The notes under the pieces are model-generated. The model saw nothing but the letters and a program-made list of their open reading frames with translations. It was not told the DNA's origin and made no database searches. DNA of 5,171 bases, taken from contig QNFN01000162.1 in assembly GCA_003645555.1 (NCBI GenBank), positions 1 through 5,171 on the forward strand, given 5' to 3'. The stretch is from Gammaproteobacteria bacterium. Lineage in GTDB: Bacteria; Pseudomonadota; Gammaproteobacteria; QNFN01. The translations under genes and the position numbers were made by a program. This document shows positions 1-5,171 of this stretch, piece by piece (within the stretch, counting starts at the first letter, position 1; every line of letters starts with the position of its first letter).

Positions 1-25
1 AGGATATTCATGTATGGCTTTCCTC

Positions 26-193
26 CTAAGGAACCTCTGATCAAATCATGAACTCGTAATCTGGCGCCCAGAATGTCCAGTTTTTTCGTTGCAAAGCTTC
101 GCAATAGCTAGCTATTACGTGCGCTTTGCGCCTCAAATCTGAACATTCTGAAGCACCATCTACTTCGTCCAGACTTAATCAGAGGCTCCCTAA
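26..193. repeat. Target-site duplication CTAA flanking the MITE
   Basis: CTAA at 26-29 abuts the left end of the palindromic element and CTAA at 190-193 abuts its right end. A 4-bp duplication of the form YTAR is typical of the IS5 subgroup of the IS5 family. It supports insertion of 30-189 as one unit. With only 4 bp, coincidence cannot be excluded from this window alone. Confidence 0.65.
30..189. mobile_element. Palindromic MITE-like element, 160 bp, IS5-type ends
   Basis: The two ends form terminal inverted repeats. Reading inward, the left begins GGAACCTCTGATCAAATC and the right GGAGCCTCTGATTAAGTC (15 of 18 identical). The element is also a long imperfect palindrome centred between 109 and 110. 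Its core AATAGCTAGCTATT (103-116) is a perfect palindrome. CAGAATGTCCAG (69-80) pairs with CTGAACATTCTG (139-150) at 11 of 12 positions about the same centre, and GCAAAGC (91-97) pairs with GCTTTGC (123-129) with a one-base offset. It has no meaningful ORF, so any movement would need a transposase supplied elsewhere. The CTAA flanks suggest an IS5-subgroup enzyme, by inference. A transcript from either strand would fold into a long hairpin. Confidence 0.8.
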
Positions 194-206
194 CTCCTGA
201 ACATTA

Positions 207-260
207 GTAGGTCGGGCTTCAGCCCGACATGGAATTGTGTCGGACTGAAGTCCGGCCTAC
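207..260. repeat. REP doublet (BIME): two inverted GTAG-headed palindromes
   Basis: The left unit (207-228) is GTAG followed by the perfect hairpin GTCGGGCT-TC-AGCCCGAC. The right unit (239-260) is the inverted counterpart, GTCGGACT-GA-AGTCCGGC, closed by CTAC. The 23-bp arms pair with each other at 20 positions. The GTAG tetranucleotide beside an imperfect palindrome is the hallmark of REP sequences mobilised by REP-associated tyrosine transposases (RAYT), and two inverted REPs make a BIME. No RAYT gene lies in the window. The element sits about 80 bp beyond the stop codon of the minus-strand DUF971 gene, where it could stabilise or end that transcript. The rest of the gene-free left side (1-25 and 261-339) shows nothing convincing. 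Confidence 0.85.
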
Positions 261-339
261 AGGAGCATGATCTGCTACATGTGAACAATGCTGCCGACAT
301 GCCTTGTTTTGACTGCCCTACGCGACCATCAGCGACAAC

Positions 340-699
340 TCATCCACGCCCCTGGCCAGCTTCCTCCAGCCGGTCCAGGTAGACCGCCCACTTTTCATCG
401 TGGTTCAGCGCCAAGTCGAGAAGGTCCTTCCAGGTAAACAGGCCGTTACGATGACCGTCGCTGAAGACGATGCGCACAGCGTAGTTGCCGGTCCGCTCTA
501 CCGCTACGATGGCGACGTCGCGCTTGCCGGCCACCAGCTGACCACCCTGGCCTCCGTGGCCGCGCACGTCGGCCGACGGGGCATGGGTCCGCAGGTACTC
601 CGCCGAGAGTTCGAAGATGGCGCCGTTGGGGTAGTCGAGCCGGAGGGCATGGTGGTCACCGGTCACGGCGATCCGGTCCGGTGGCGGCAGCTTGCTCAC
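340..699 (-). CDS. DUF971 (GBBH-like N-terminal domain) protein
   Basis: A 119-aa soluble protein made almost wholly of the DUF971 domain, the fold also found at the N-terminus of eukaryotic gamma-butyrobetaine and trimethyllysine hydroxylases. Visible family features are LSAEYLRTHAPSADVRGHG (residues 31-49) and the GNYAVRIVFSDGH...FTW segment (71-90), followed by a C-terminal YLDRLEEAG helix. No oxygenase domain follows, so this is the stand-alone bacterial form; its biochemical role is not established. I chose the GTG at 697-699 because AGGGA lies 7 nt upstream and the N-terminus then matches family length. A TTG at 715-717 would add six residues but has no clear ribosome site. The gene lies 34 bp after the DUF6494 stop on the same strand, so the two are probably co-transcribed. 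Confidence 0.88.
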   Translation of the reverse strand: MSKLPPPDRIAVTGDHHALRLDYPNGAIFELSAEYLRTHAPSADVRGHGGQGGQLVAGKRDVAIVAVERTGNYAVRIVFSDGHRNGLFTWKDLLDLALNHDEKWAVYLDRLEEAGQGRG

Positions 700-706
700 C
701 GTGCCG

Positions 707-711
707 TCCCT
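707..711 (-). promoter_or_regulatory. Ribosome binding site deciding the DUF971 GTG start
   Basis: On the minus strand AGGGA is followed by 7 nt (CGGCACG) and then GTG at 699-697. This spacing favours the GTG over the upstream TTG (717-715), for which this site would lie inside the coding region. Confidence 0.6.
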
Positions 712-733
712 GCGCAAGGAGAGCCCAGAGCCG

Positions 734-940
734 TCACTCCAGTGTGATCAGGCCATCAATATCGATTTCCAGTGCCACACCCGGCAGCGTCAACCTCACC
801 GAGATCGGCAATTCCTCAGCGCCTTCGAGGGTGCCTGCATCGAGCGCCGAGCGTACCGCTTTCTCGATCTCGCGCTGCGAGGTGACGCCGACCGTTTTCA
901 GGAACTTGCGGATCGACATGTTGAAGGTCTCTTCGTTCAT
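734..940 (-). CDS. DUF6494 family small protein
   Basis: A 68-aa protein starting MNEETFNMSIRKFLKTVGVT. From memory it matches the DUF6494 family in its N-terminus, length and ending. The N-terminal half (about residues 5-35) should be helical, and residues 45-68 (ISVRLTLPGVALEIDIDGLI) read as two short beta strands. There is no signal peptide or membrane segment, so it is probably cytosolic. Function is unknown. The open frame extends upstream to a possible 100-aa product, but the ATG at 938-940 is clearly the start: it has GAGGAGAG (946-953) 5 nt upstream, and the family consensus begins at MNEETF. It is the first gene of a two-gene unit with DUF971 and is divergent from the MmgE/PrpD gene across 108 bp. 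Confidence 0.85.
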   Translation of the reverse strand: MNEETFNMSIRKFLKTVGVTSQREIEKAVRSALDAGTLEGAEELPISVRLTLPGVALEIDIDGLITLE

Positions 941-1048
941 CGTCACTCTCCTCGGGTTCGCATCCGGTCCGATGGTGATCCCAGTGTAGTCAGGCCGCGG
1001 GAGGTCAGGCGATACTGGCGCCCCCGTGCCATTCATGAATTACCGCGC

Positions 1049-2401
1049 ATGACCCAGACCGACCATTCAACTGCGTTCACCCGCCGTCTGGCCGGCTTCG
1101 CCATCGACACGCCGCCCTGTGATCTGCCGGCAGCAGCGCTGGACCTTGCCCGGCTGTCACTGTTTGACTGGTGCGCCGTCGCCCTGGCCGGAGTGAACGA
1201 ACCGGCCGGCCGCATCGTCCGCACGTTGGTAGAACGCGAGGCCGGACGACCCGAGGCGACCGTACTCGGTCTGGACGAACGGCTGCCGGCACGCGCCGCG
1301 GCGCTGGCCAACGGCACCCTCTCCCATGCCCTCGATTACGACGACACCCATTTCGGTCACATCGGCCACCCGACCGTGGCCGTGTTGCCTGCGGCGCTGG
1401 CCGTCGCCGAACAATCCGGTGCCACCGGCGGCGAATTGCTCGCCGCCTACCTGGTCGGTGTCGAGGTCGCCTGCCGACTCGGCGCCGCACTCGGACCCGA
1501 CCACTACCGTCATGGCTTCCACCAGACGGCGACCTCCGGCAGTTTTGGCGCCGCCGCCGCCTGTGCCCGCCTGCTCGGCCTCGATGTCGACACGACCAGC
1601 CACGCCCTCGGCCTCACCGCCACTCGCGCCTCCGGTCTGAAGTCGCAGTTCGGCACCATGGGCAAACCGTTCCATGCCGGCATGGCGGCGGCCAACGGTG
1701 TCGAGGCCTCGGCGCTGGCCGCGCTCGGCTTCGTCTCGCGCCCCGACGGCATCGAGTGTCCTCAGGGATTCGCCGCTACCCATGGGGCGGAACTGCGCGA
1801 GGTCGAACCGCCCGCCGGCCGCTACCTGTTCGAGGCGATCCAGTACAAGCTCCACGCCTGTTGCCATGGCACCCACGCCGCACTTGAGGCGTTGCTGGGC
1901 CTGCGTGAAAACCACGCCATCCGGCCCGGACAGGTCAGCACGGTCCTGCTGACGACCCACCCGACCTGGCTCAAGGTGTGCGACCTCGCGCAGCCCGCAA
2001 CCGGGCTGGAGGCCAAGTTCAGCTACCGGTTGACCGCGGCGATGGTGCTCGCCGGCGTCGATACCGCGGCACTGGAGAGTTTCTCGGACGCGACCTGCGC
2101 CCGACCCGACCTGGTCGCATTGCGTGACCGGGTTGAAGTGGTGGCCGATACGGACGTCGCGGAGACCGCGGCACGGGTCGAGATCGCCCTCGATGACGGG
2201 CGACACCTGGTGGCCGAGCACGACCTGGCCAACCCGCTGCCGCTGGCGAACAAGCAGGCCAAGCTGCAAGCCAAGGCACAGGCATTGATCGGGGCCGAGA
2301 CCGCCGAGCGGCTGTGGCAGGTGATCGCGAAGCTGGAGCTAGGGCCGGCAAGCGCCCTGGCAGAGGTCCTGCGGGCCGCCGGGCCGGGCATTACGCGCTG
2401 A
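1049..2401 (+). CDS. MmgE/PrpD family protein (2-methylcitrate dehydratase-like)
   Basis: A 450-aa cytosolic protein of full family length. The MmgE/PrpD family includes 2-methylcitrate dehydratase (PrpD), cis-aconitate decarboxylase and iminodisuccinate epimerase. Visible landmarks are SHALDYDDTH (residues 92-101, active-site region), GKPFHAG (205-211, the usual KPFHAG lysine/histidine segment) and YKLHACCHGTH (266-276), which corresponds to the conserved Cys/His segment before the second domain. The ATG at 1049 is chosen because family similarity begins just after it and no in-frame ATG, GTG or TTG lies close upstream. No strong Shine-Dalgarno is visible. The open frame runs back to 692, but that part overlaps DUF6494 on the other strand and is not coding. 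No prpB, prpC or acnD is in the window, so propionate catabolism is not supported and the substrate is unknown. Confidence 0.9.
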   Translation: MTQTDHSTAFTRRLAGFAIDTPPCDLPAAALDLARLSLFDWCAVALAGVNEPAGRIVRTLVEREAGRPEATVLGLDERLPARAAALANGTLSHALDYDDTHFGHIGHPTVAVLPAALAVAEQSGATGGELLAAYLVGVEVACRLGAALGPDHYRHGFHQTATSGSFGAAAACARLLGLDVDTTSHALGLTATRASGLKSQFGTMGKPFHAGMAAANGVEASALAALGFVSRPDGIECPQGFAATHGAELREVEPPAGRYLFEAIQYKLHACCHGTHAALEALLGLRENHAIRPGQVSTVLLTTHPTWLKVCDLAQPATGLEAKFSYRLTAAMVLAGVDTAALESFSDATCARPDLVALRDRVEVVADTDVAETAARVEIALDDGRHLVAEHDLANPLPLANKQAKLQAKAQALIGAETAERLWQVIAKLELGPASALAEVLRAAGPGITR

Positions 2402-2492
2402 AACAGGTCAGGCAACCTCTGACCAGGTCATCGAGTCGCAGAGCTGGCCCCGCTTTTACCAGGGGTTCCCCAACCCGGATCGGCCGCCGTCT

Positions 2493-3449
2493 TCAACCCG
2501 TGGCGGCCGAGTACCCCTCGAGCATCCGCTTGCGCAGGTGGATCGACTCGCACTTGTCGAGGAAGTTCTGCAGGCTCTTGGCCATCGGCACTCGGGTGCC
2601 GGCCAGATAACTGATCAGGTCCATGCCCGCCCACTGCACGCGGTAGGCATCGTCAACCAGCATGCGCAACGTGAGATCGGAGTCCGACGCGCGTCGAGCA
2701 CAGAGTTCCGCCAACGCTTCATGGGTGGCGACGTAGCACGGCCAGATCTGGAAATTGTCCGGATCGTACTTGGCCGTATCGCATACCTGCAGGCAGATGG
2801 CATTGTAGGCAGTGATCATCTGGACGAAACCCTTGAATTCGAAGGTTTCGGCCAGGTTTATCATCACTTCTGAGATGCGCTCAATGTCACGCATGGCCCA
2901 GGCGATCTTGATATAGCGCGTCTCGTAGAAATCACCGATCGGCATCAGGAAGGCCTTCATCGGCTCGCCCCAGAGCTCGTCCACCCCCTCCTCGCCGCTG
3001 AAGTGTTTGACCTGCTCACCGAGATCGAGCGCCTCCTGGAAGCAGTCACCGCACTGTTTCATCAGCTCATTGTCGGGACCGATGGCGATGCCGCGGTGCT
3101 CCAGGTCCACGATCGAGGTAAAGATATCGGTCGCGCGGTTGAACAGCGCACCGGCGAGCATCGCCGCGTTGACCCGCTTGCGAGTTGGATCGGTCTCGGC
3201 CTCGTAGGCGGCACGTGCCAGGCTCAGGCAGTTGCCGGGGGTGTTGATGCCCTGCTCAGTGTGGTGAAAGGCGCGGCGCGTCAACCGCTCGATCAGCTTT
3301 TTCTTCTCCTCGAGCGACCCGGACGGCGGCTTGTAACAGCGCACCCAGTAGCCCTCGTAGAAGATGCGCGGCTTGCCGTCGATCTCGCGGCGCATACCGT
3401 TCTGCAGTTCTTCGTCCATTCGCAGGTCCCCGAAACGGTCGACAGCCAT
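2493..3449 (-). CDS. Hypothetical protein, 318 aa, not recognised
   Basis: I do not recognise this family. The sequence is an intact 318-aa frame with host-like composition. It has no signal peptide or hydrophobic membrane span, and much of it reads as amphipathic helices (e.g. 47-66, 92-115, 181-205, 243-255). Nine cysteines are spread along it (38, 74, 133, 136, 219, 223, 238, 250, 300), including CGDC at 133-136 and CLQVC at 219-223. Notable conserved-looking stretches are YEGYWVRCYKPP (31-42), FHHTEQGINTPGNC (61-74) and RATDIFTSIVDLEHRG (105-120). The first ATG (3449) has only a weak ribosome site. A second ATG at 3417-3419 (residue 11) has GGGGA about 7 nt upstream and may be the true start, giving 308 aa. 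It converges with MmgE/PrpD and lies 106 bp downstream of the 58-aa gene on the same strand. Confidence 0.8.
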   Translation of the reverse strand: MAVDRFGDLRMDEELQNGMRREIDGKPRIFYEGYWVRCYKPPSGSLEEKKKLIERLTRRAFHHTEQGINTPGNCLSLARAAYEAETDPTRKRVNAAMLAGALFNRATDIFTSIVDLEHRGIAIGPDNELMKQCGDCFQEALDLGEQVKHFSGEEGVDELWGEPMKAFLMPIGDFYETRYIKIAWAMRDIERISEVMINLAETFEFKGFVQMITAYNAICLQVCDTAKYDPDNFQIWPCYVATHEALAELCARRASDSDLTLRMLVDDAYRVQWAGMDLISYLAGTRVPMAKSLQNFLDKCESIHLRKRMLEGYSAATG

Positions 3450-3555
3450 GACTGTCGCACTCGGGGCGCCATCCTACGCCTGACGGGCCTGCTCTCCTAC
3501 CCCCCCGTAGGACAATATGATGCGATGAAAAGAGGTACGAGCACGTAGTCGATGC

Positions 3556-3732
3556 TCAGCAGGCCAGTGGTCGGCCCGGCAGCGCTTCCAGGCGCGACCG
3601 CCTGGTCCGGACGAACAGGCCACGCAAGGCGGCGACAATCCAGTCGCTACGCTCGCGACGGGCGTTGACGATGATCCGGGCGATCTCTTCGTTGCTGACG
3701 GTGTCGGTAATTACGGGCATTTCGGTTTTCAT
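3556..3732 (-). CDS. Small basic protein, 58 aa, divergent from lysR
   Basis: The start is an ATG preceded at 7 nt by AGGAG within a strong AGGAGA ribosome site; the stop is at 3556-3558. The product begins MKTEMPVITDTVSNEEIARI and continues through NARRERSDWIVAALRGLFVR (residues 23-42) to an arginine-rich tail (RTRRSR, 42-47). The central Arg-rich/hydrophobic pattern loosely resembles the short DUF1127/RSP_7527-like proteins of Proteobacteria, but the match is too weak to name. It has no signal peptide. The amphipathic segment 31-41 could bind a membrane or a partner. The gene is head-to-head with a LysR gene across 136 bp, the usual layout for a LysR target. It also lies upstream of the 318-aa gene in the same direction, so read-through into that gene is possible. 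Confidence 0.72.
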   Translation of the reverse strand: MKTEMPVITDTVSNEEIARIIVNARRERSDWIVAALRGLFVRTRRSRLEALPGRPLAC

Positions 3733-3738
3733 GGCCTA

Positions 3739-3744
3739 TCTCCT
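3739..3744 (-). promoter_or_regulatory. Strong Shine-Dalgarno AGGAGA for the 58-aa gene
   Basis: On the minus strand AGGAGA lies just upstream of the ATG at 3732-3730, with 7 nt between AGGAG and ATG. It is one of the best ribosome sites in the window and is the main reason to accept this short frame as a gene. Confidence 0.7.
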
Positions 3745-3790
3745 GGTCAAGTCGTGGTGCGTTGTGGCACCTGTTCAATGACTGCATGGT

Positions 3791-3808
3791 AATTGATGCT
3801 CACGAATT
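3791..3808. promoter_or_regulatory. Candidate LysR operator AATT-N10-AATT
   Basis: AATT at 3791-3794 and AATT at 3805-3808 form a perfect 4+4 dyad around 10 bp. It contains the T-N11-A spacing (for example T3793 to A3805) typical of LysR-type regulator sites. It lies between the divergent genes, and its right arm overlaps the -35 of the lysR promoter, which would suit autorepression. AT-rich DNA gives such motifs by chance, so this is a candidate only. Confidence 0.35.
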
Positions 3809-3835
3809 GATTAATACCCATATTGTTCATATTAT
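3807..3835 (+). promoter_or_regulatory. Sigma-70-like promoter for the LysR gene
   Basis: TTGATT (3807-3812) and TATTAT (3830-3835) are separated by 17 bp and match the -35 and -10 consensus at 4/6 and 5/6. Transcription would start near 3842, leaving a leader of about 27 nt before the ATG at 3869. The spacer is markedly more AT-rich than the coding DNA around it. I find no equally good promoter for the divergent 58-aa gene. Confidence 0.6.
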
Positions 3836-3868
3836 CTGTTCCTGCCATTCACAAGTGATTCTGTACGC

Positions 3869-4792
3869 ATGGACAAGAACCAGGAGATGACGATCTTCGT
3901 CCGCACCGTCGCCGAGGGGAGCTTTTCCGGCGCCGCGCGGGCGCTGAAGTTGAGTCCGTCGGCAGTCAGCAAGCAGGTCAGCCGACTCGAGGACCGTCTG
4001 GGGGCGCGGCTGCTCAACCGGACCACCAGGAGCCTGAGCCTGACCGAGGAAGGGCATGCCTTCCATGCCCGTTGCGTACAGATCCTGGCAGAGATCGAGG
4101 AGGCGGAGGCGGCGGTCACCGAACTGCATGCCGCCCCGCGCGGGACGTTGCGGATCAACGCCACGGTCGCCTTCATGAACCACCAGGTGATTCCGCTGCT
4201 ACCCGAGTTCCTCGAGCGCTATCCCGAGTTGCACTTCGACCTGATCCTGACCGATCGCCACGTCGACCTGGTCGAGGACGGCGTCGACGTCGCCATCCGC
4301 TTCGGCCAGATGGCCGAGTCGACGCTGATCGCGCGCAAGCTCGCCGACAGCCGCCGGGTGATCTGTGCCGCACCGGACTACCTGGCCCGCCACGGGGTGC
4401 CTCTGGCGCCGGCAGATCTCGCCGACCACAACTGCCTGACGCTGTCGACGCGGCCAGAATTCAATGTCTGGGAGTTCGGTGAACGCCCCGAAGAGCATCT
4501 GCGGGTCAGCGGCAGCTTCGAAGTCAACCAGGCTGACGCCCTCTACGATGCCTGCCTGGCCGGCATCGGCCTGGCGCGCATTGCTACCTACCTGGTCGAC
4601 GCCGACATCAAGGCGGGGCGGCTGGTGCCAGTGTTGACCGACCACCTCAGGGAAGTGACCTCGATCTACATCGCCTACCCCCACCGGCGGCACCTGTCGC
4701 CCAAGGTGCGTGCCTTTGTCGATTTCCTGGTCGACAAGTTCAACCCTGTGCCACCGTGGGAGGTCGACGCGGCGCTGCCGATCACGACCTGA
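3869..4792 (+). CDS. LysR-family transcriptional regulator, CrgA-like
   Basis: A 307-aa cytosolic DNA-binding regulator of normal LysR length. The winged helix-turn-helix covers about residues 5-64, with the recognition segment GSFSGAARALKLSPSAVSKQ (17-36) followed by VSRLEDRLGARLLNRTTRSL. A linker helix (about 65-90) leads to the effector-binding domain (about 91-295). The phrase DLVEDGVDVAIRFG (133-146) is characteristic of the CrgA-like subgroup, which is common in Proteobacteria. The effector cannot be deduced. The first ATG is used because the HTH begins at its usual distance from it; its ribosome site (AAGTGA, 10 nt away) is weak. By layout the likely targets are itself and the divergent 58-aa gene. 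The 3' end is followed by a strong hairpin 60 bp on. Confidence 0.95.
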   Translation: MDKNQEMTIFVRTVAEGSFSGAARALKLSPSAVSKQVSRLEDRLGARLLNRTTRSLSLTEEGHAFHARCVQILAEIEEAEAAVTELHAAPRGTLRINATVAFMNHQVIPLLPEFLERYPELHFDLILTDRHVDLVEDGVDVAIRFGQMAESTLIARKLADSRRVICAAPDYLARHGVPLAPADLADHNCLTLSTRPEFNVWEFGERPEEHLRVSGSFEVNQADALYDACLAGIGLARIATYLVDADIKAGRLVPVLTDHLREVTSIYIAYPHRRHLSPKVRAFVDFLVDKFNPVPPWEVDAALPITT

Positions 4793-4852
4793 CCGGCCGC
4801 GATGGTGCACGTGCTAGCGATAAGGTGAGAGGGACTTACAGTGCCTGAAACG

Positions 4853-4880
4853 ACTTCCGCCGCCTGGTGGCGGCGGAAGT
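4853..4880. terminator. 12-bp perfect hairpin between convergent genes
   Basis: ACTTCCGCCGCC (4853-4864) and GGCGGCGGAAGT (4869-4880) form a perfect GC-rich stem around a TGGT loop. It lies 60 bp after the lysR stop and 26 bp after the stop of the minus-strand outer-membrane gene, so it could terminate both. Neither side has a strong U tract: the minus-strand transcript continues CGTTTC and the plus-strand ACCGATT. Termination of the minus-strand gene is the better fit. Confidence 0.6.
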
Positions 4881-4906
4881 ACCGATTCCAATCTCGAGTT
4901 CGCCTG

Positions 4907-5171
4907 TTAGAAGCGTGCCCTCAGGTAGAGCTGCGGCCCCCAGTACTTGTACTCAAAGTTGCCGTGCCAATCGCTACCTTCGACTTCGAGATCTACCCTG
5001 AAAGAGTTGATGGCGGCACCCAACGCCACGTTGTTCCAGAACCAGTACTCGGTGTCGGCACGAATACTGTACAAGCTGCCGCTGAATTCGGTGTCGTCAT
5101 CGTCGAGTGACAGCGAAAAGTAGCCGGCGCCGAGACCCCCGGTCCACTTGCGTGAAAAGTTGTAGCGGTAG
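4907..5171 (-). CDS. Outer-membrane beta-barrel protein, C-terminal part
   Basis: This is the last 87 residues of a protein whose N-terminus lies beyond the right edge. The frame stays open from the edge to TAA at 4907-4909. The sequence shows alternating polar/hydrophobic strands rich in aromatic residues: WTGGLGAGYFSLSL (9-22 of the visible part), GSLYSIRADTEYWFW (31-45), VALGAAINSFRVDLEV (48-63), NFEYKYWGPQLYLRARF (71-87). These are joined by acidic turns such as DDDDTE. It ends in phenylalanine after an aromatic/hydrophobic strand (LYLRARF), the C-terminal signature recognised by the BAM assembly machinery. The four or so visible strands suit a small barrel of the OmpA/OmpW size class, but family and cargo cannot be assigned. 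The hairpin at 4853-4880 lies just after its stop. Confidence 0.78.
   Translation of the reverse strand, partial: YRYNFSRKWTGGLGAGYFSLSLDDDDTEFSGSLYSIRADTEYWFWNNVALGAAINSFRVDLEVEGSDWHGNFEYKYWGPQLYLRARF

Noticed and set aside
941..1036. 32-residue upstream extension of DUF6494
   Set aside because: The internal ATG at 938-940 has an excellent ribosome site and matches the family N-terminus. The extension looks like translated promoter region.
692..1048. Long N-terminal extension of the MmgE/PrpD frame
   Set aside because: It lies antisense to the well-supported DUF6494 gene, and family similarity begins only after the ATG at 1049. The extension is non-coding open frame in GC-rich DNA.
1035..1052. 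Five-codon leader ORF whose stop overlaps the MmgE/PrpD ATG
   Set aside because: ATGAATTACCGCGCATGA is neat, but it has no ribosome site and lies partly in the palindrome ATTCATGAAT (1031-1040). Chance is the simpler explanation.
1157..2269. 370-aa minus-strand frame inside MmgE/PrpD
   Set aside because: It is the antisense shadow of a strongly supported gene. Its composition is dominated by Gly, Arg and Val, with no recognisable domain.
2406..2424. Hairpin GGTCAG/CTGACC after the MmgE/PrpD stop as a terminator
   Set aside because: The stem is only 6 bp with a 7-nt loop and no U tract follows. It also overlaps the possible MITE relic.
3003..3548. 181-aa plus-strand frame
   Set aside because: It is mostly antisense to the 318-aa gene and runs through the C7 hairpin. 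There is no ribosome site and no domain.
4199..4810. 203-aa minus-strand frame inside the LysR gene
   Set aside because: It is an antisense shadow of an unmistakable LysR gene.
4841..5110. 89-aa plus-strand frame
   Set aside because: It starts inside the hairpin region and is antisense to the beta-barrel gene, whose strand pattern and terminal Phe are far more convincing.

Overview
The window is GC-rich chromosomal DNA that looks like a free-living gammaproteobacterium. The lineage call is an inference. It rests on the small conserved proteins (a DUF6494 family member and a stand-alone DUF971 protein), a CrgA-type LysR regulator, and a REP/BIME repeat with the GTAG-plus-palindrome design of gammaproteobacterial REP sequences. 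A Chromatiales-like host would fit, but nothing here names a genus. There is no sign of phage, plasmid or CRISPR.

Layout. Positions 1-339 carry no gene but are full of repeats. A 160-bp palindromic MITE-like element (30-189) is framed by a 4-bp CTAA duplication. A two-armed REP element (BIME, 207-260) follows 17 bp later. Positions 261-339 hold nothing convincing. Then comes a two-gene minus-strand unit, DUF6494 (734-940) followed by DUF971 (340-699). It is divergent from an MmgE/PrpD-family gene (1049-2401, plus). That gene converges on a minus-strand gene for an unrecognised, cysteine-containing, probably helical protein of 318 aa (2493-3449). The 91-bp convergent gap holds what may be a decayed copy of the MITE end. 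Next is a 58-aa minus-strand gene (3556-3732), divergent from a LysR-type regulator (3869-4792, plus). The AT-rich spacer between them holds a good sigma-70-like promoter and a candidate LysR operator. A 12-bp perfect hairpin (4853-4880) separates lysR from the C-terminal end of a minus-strand outer-membrane beta-barrel gene, which runs off the right edge.

How the genes relate. Only two functional links can be inferred: co-transcription of DUF6494 with DUF971, and control of the divergent 58-aa gene (and of itself) by the LysR protein. The MmgE/PrpD protein has no methylcitrate-cycle partners in the window, so its substrate is open. I see no clear multi-gene novel system. The most interesting content is the pair of adjacent non-autonomous repeats, the possible MITE relic, the 318-aa unknown protein, and the small-gene/LysR pair.
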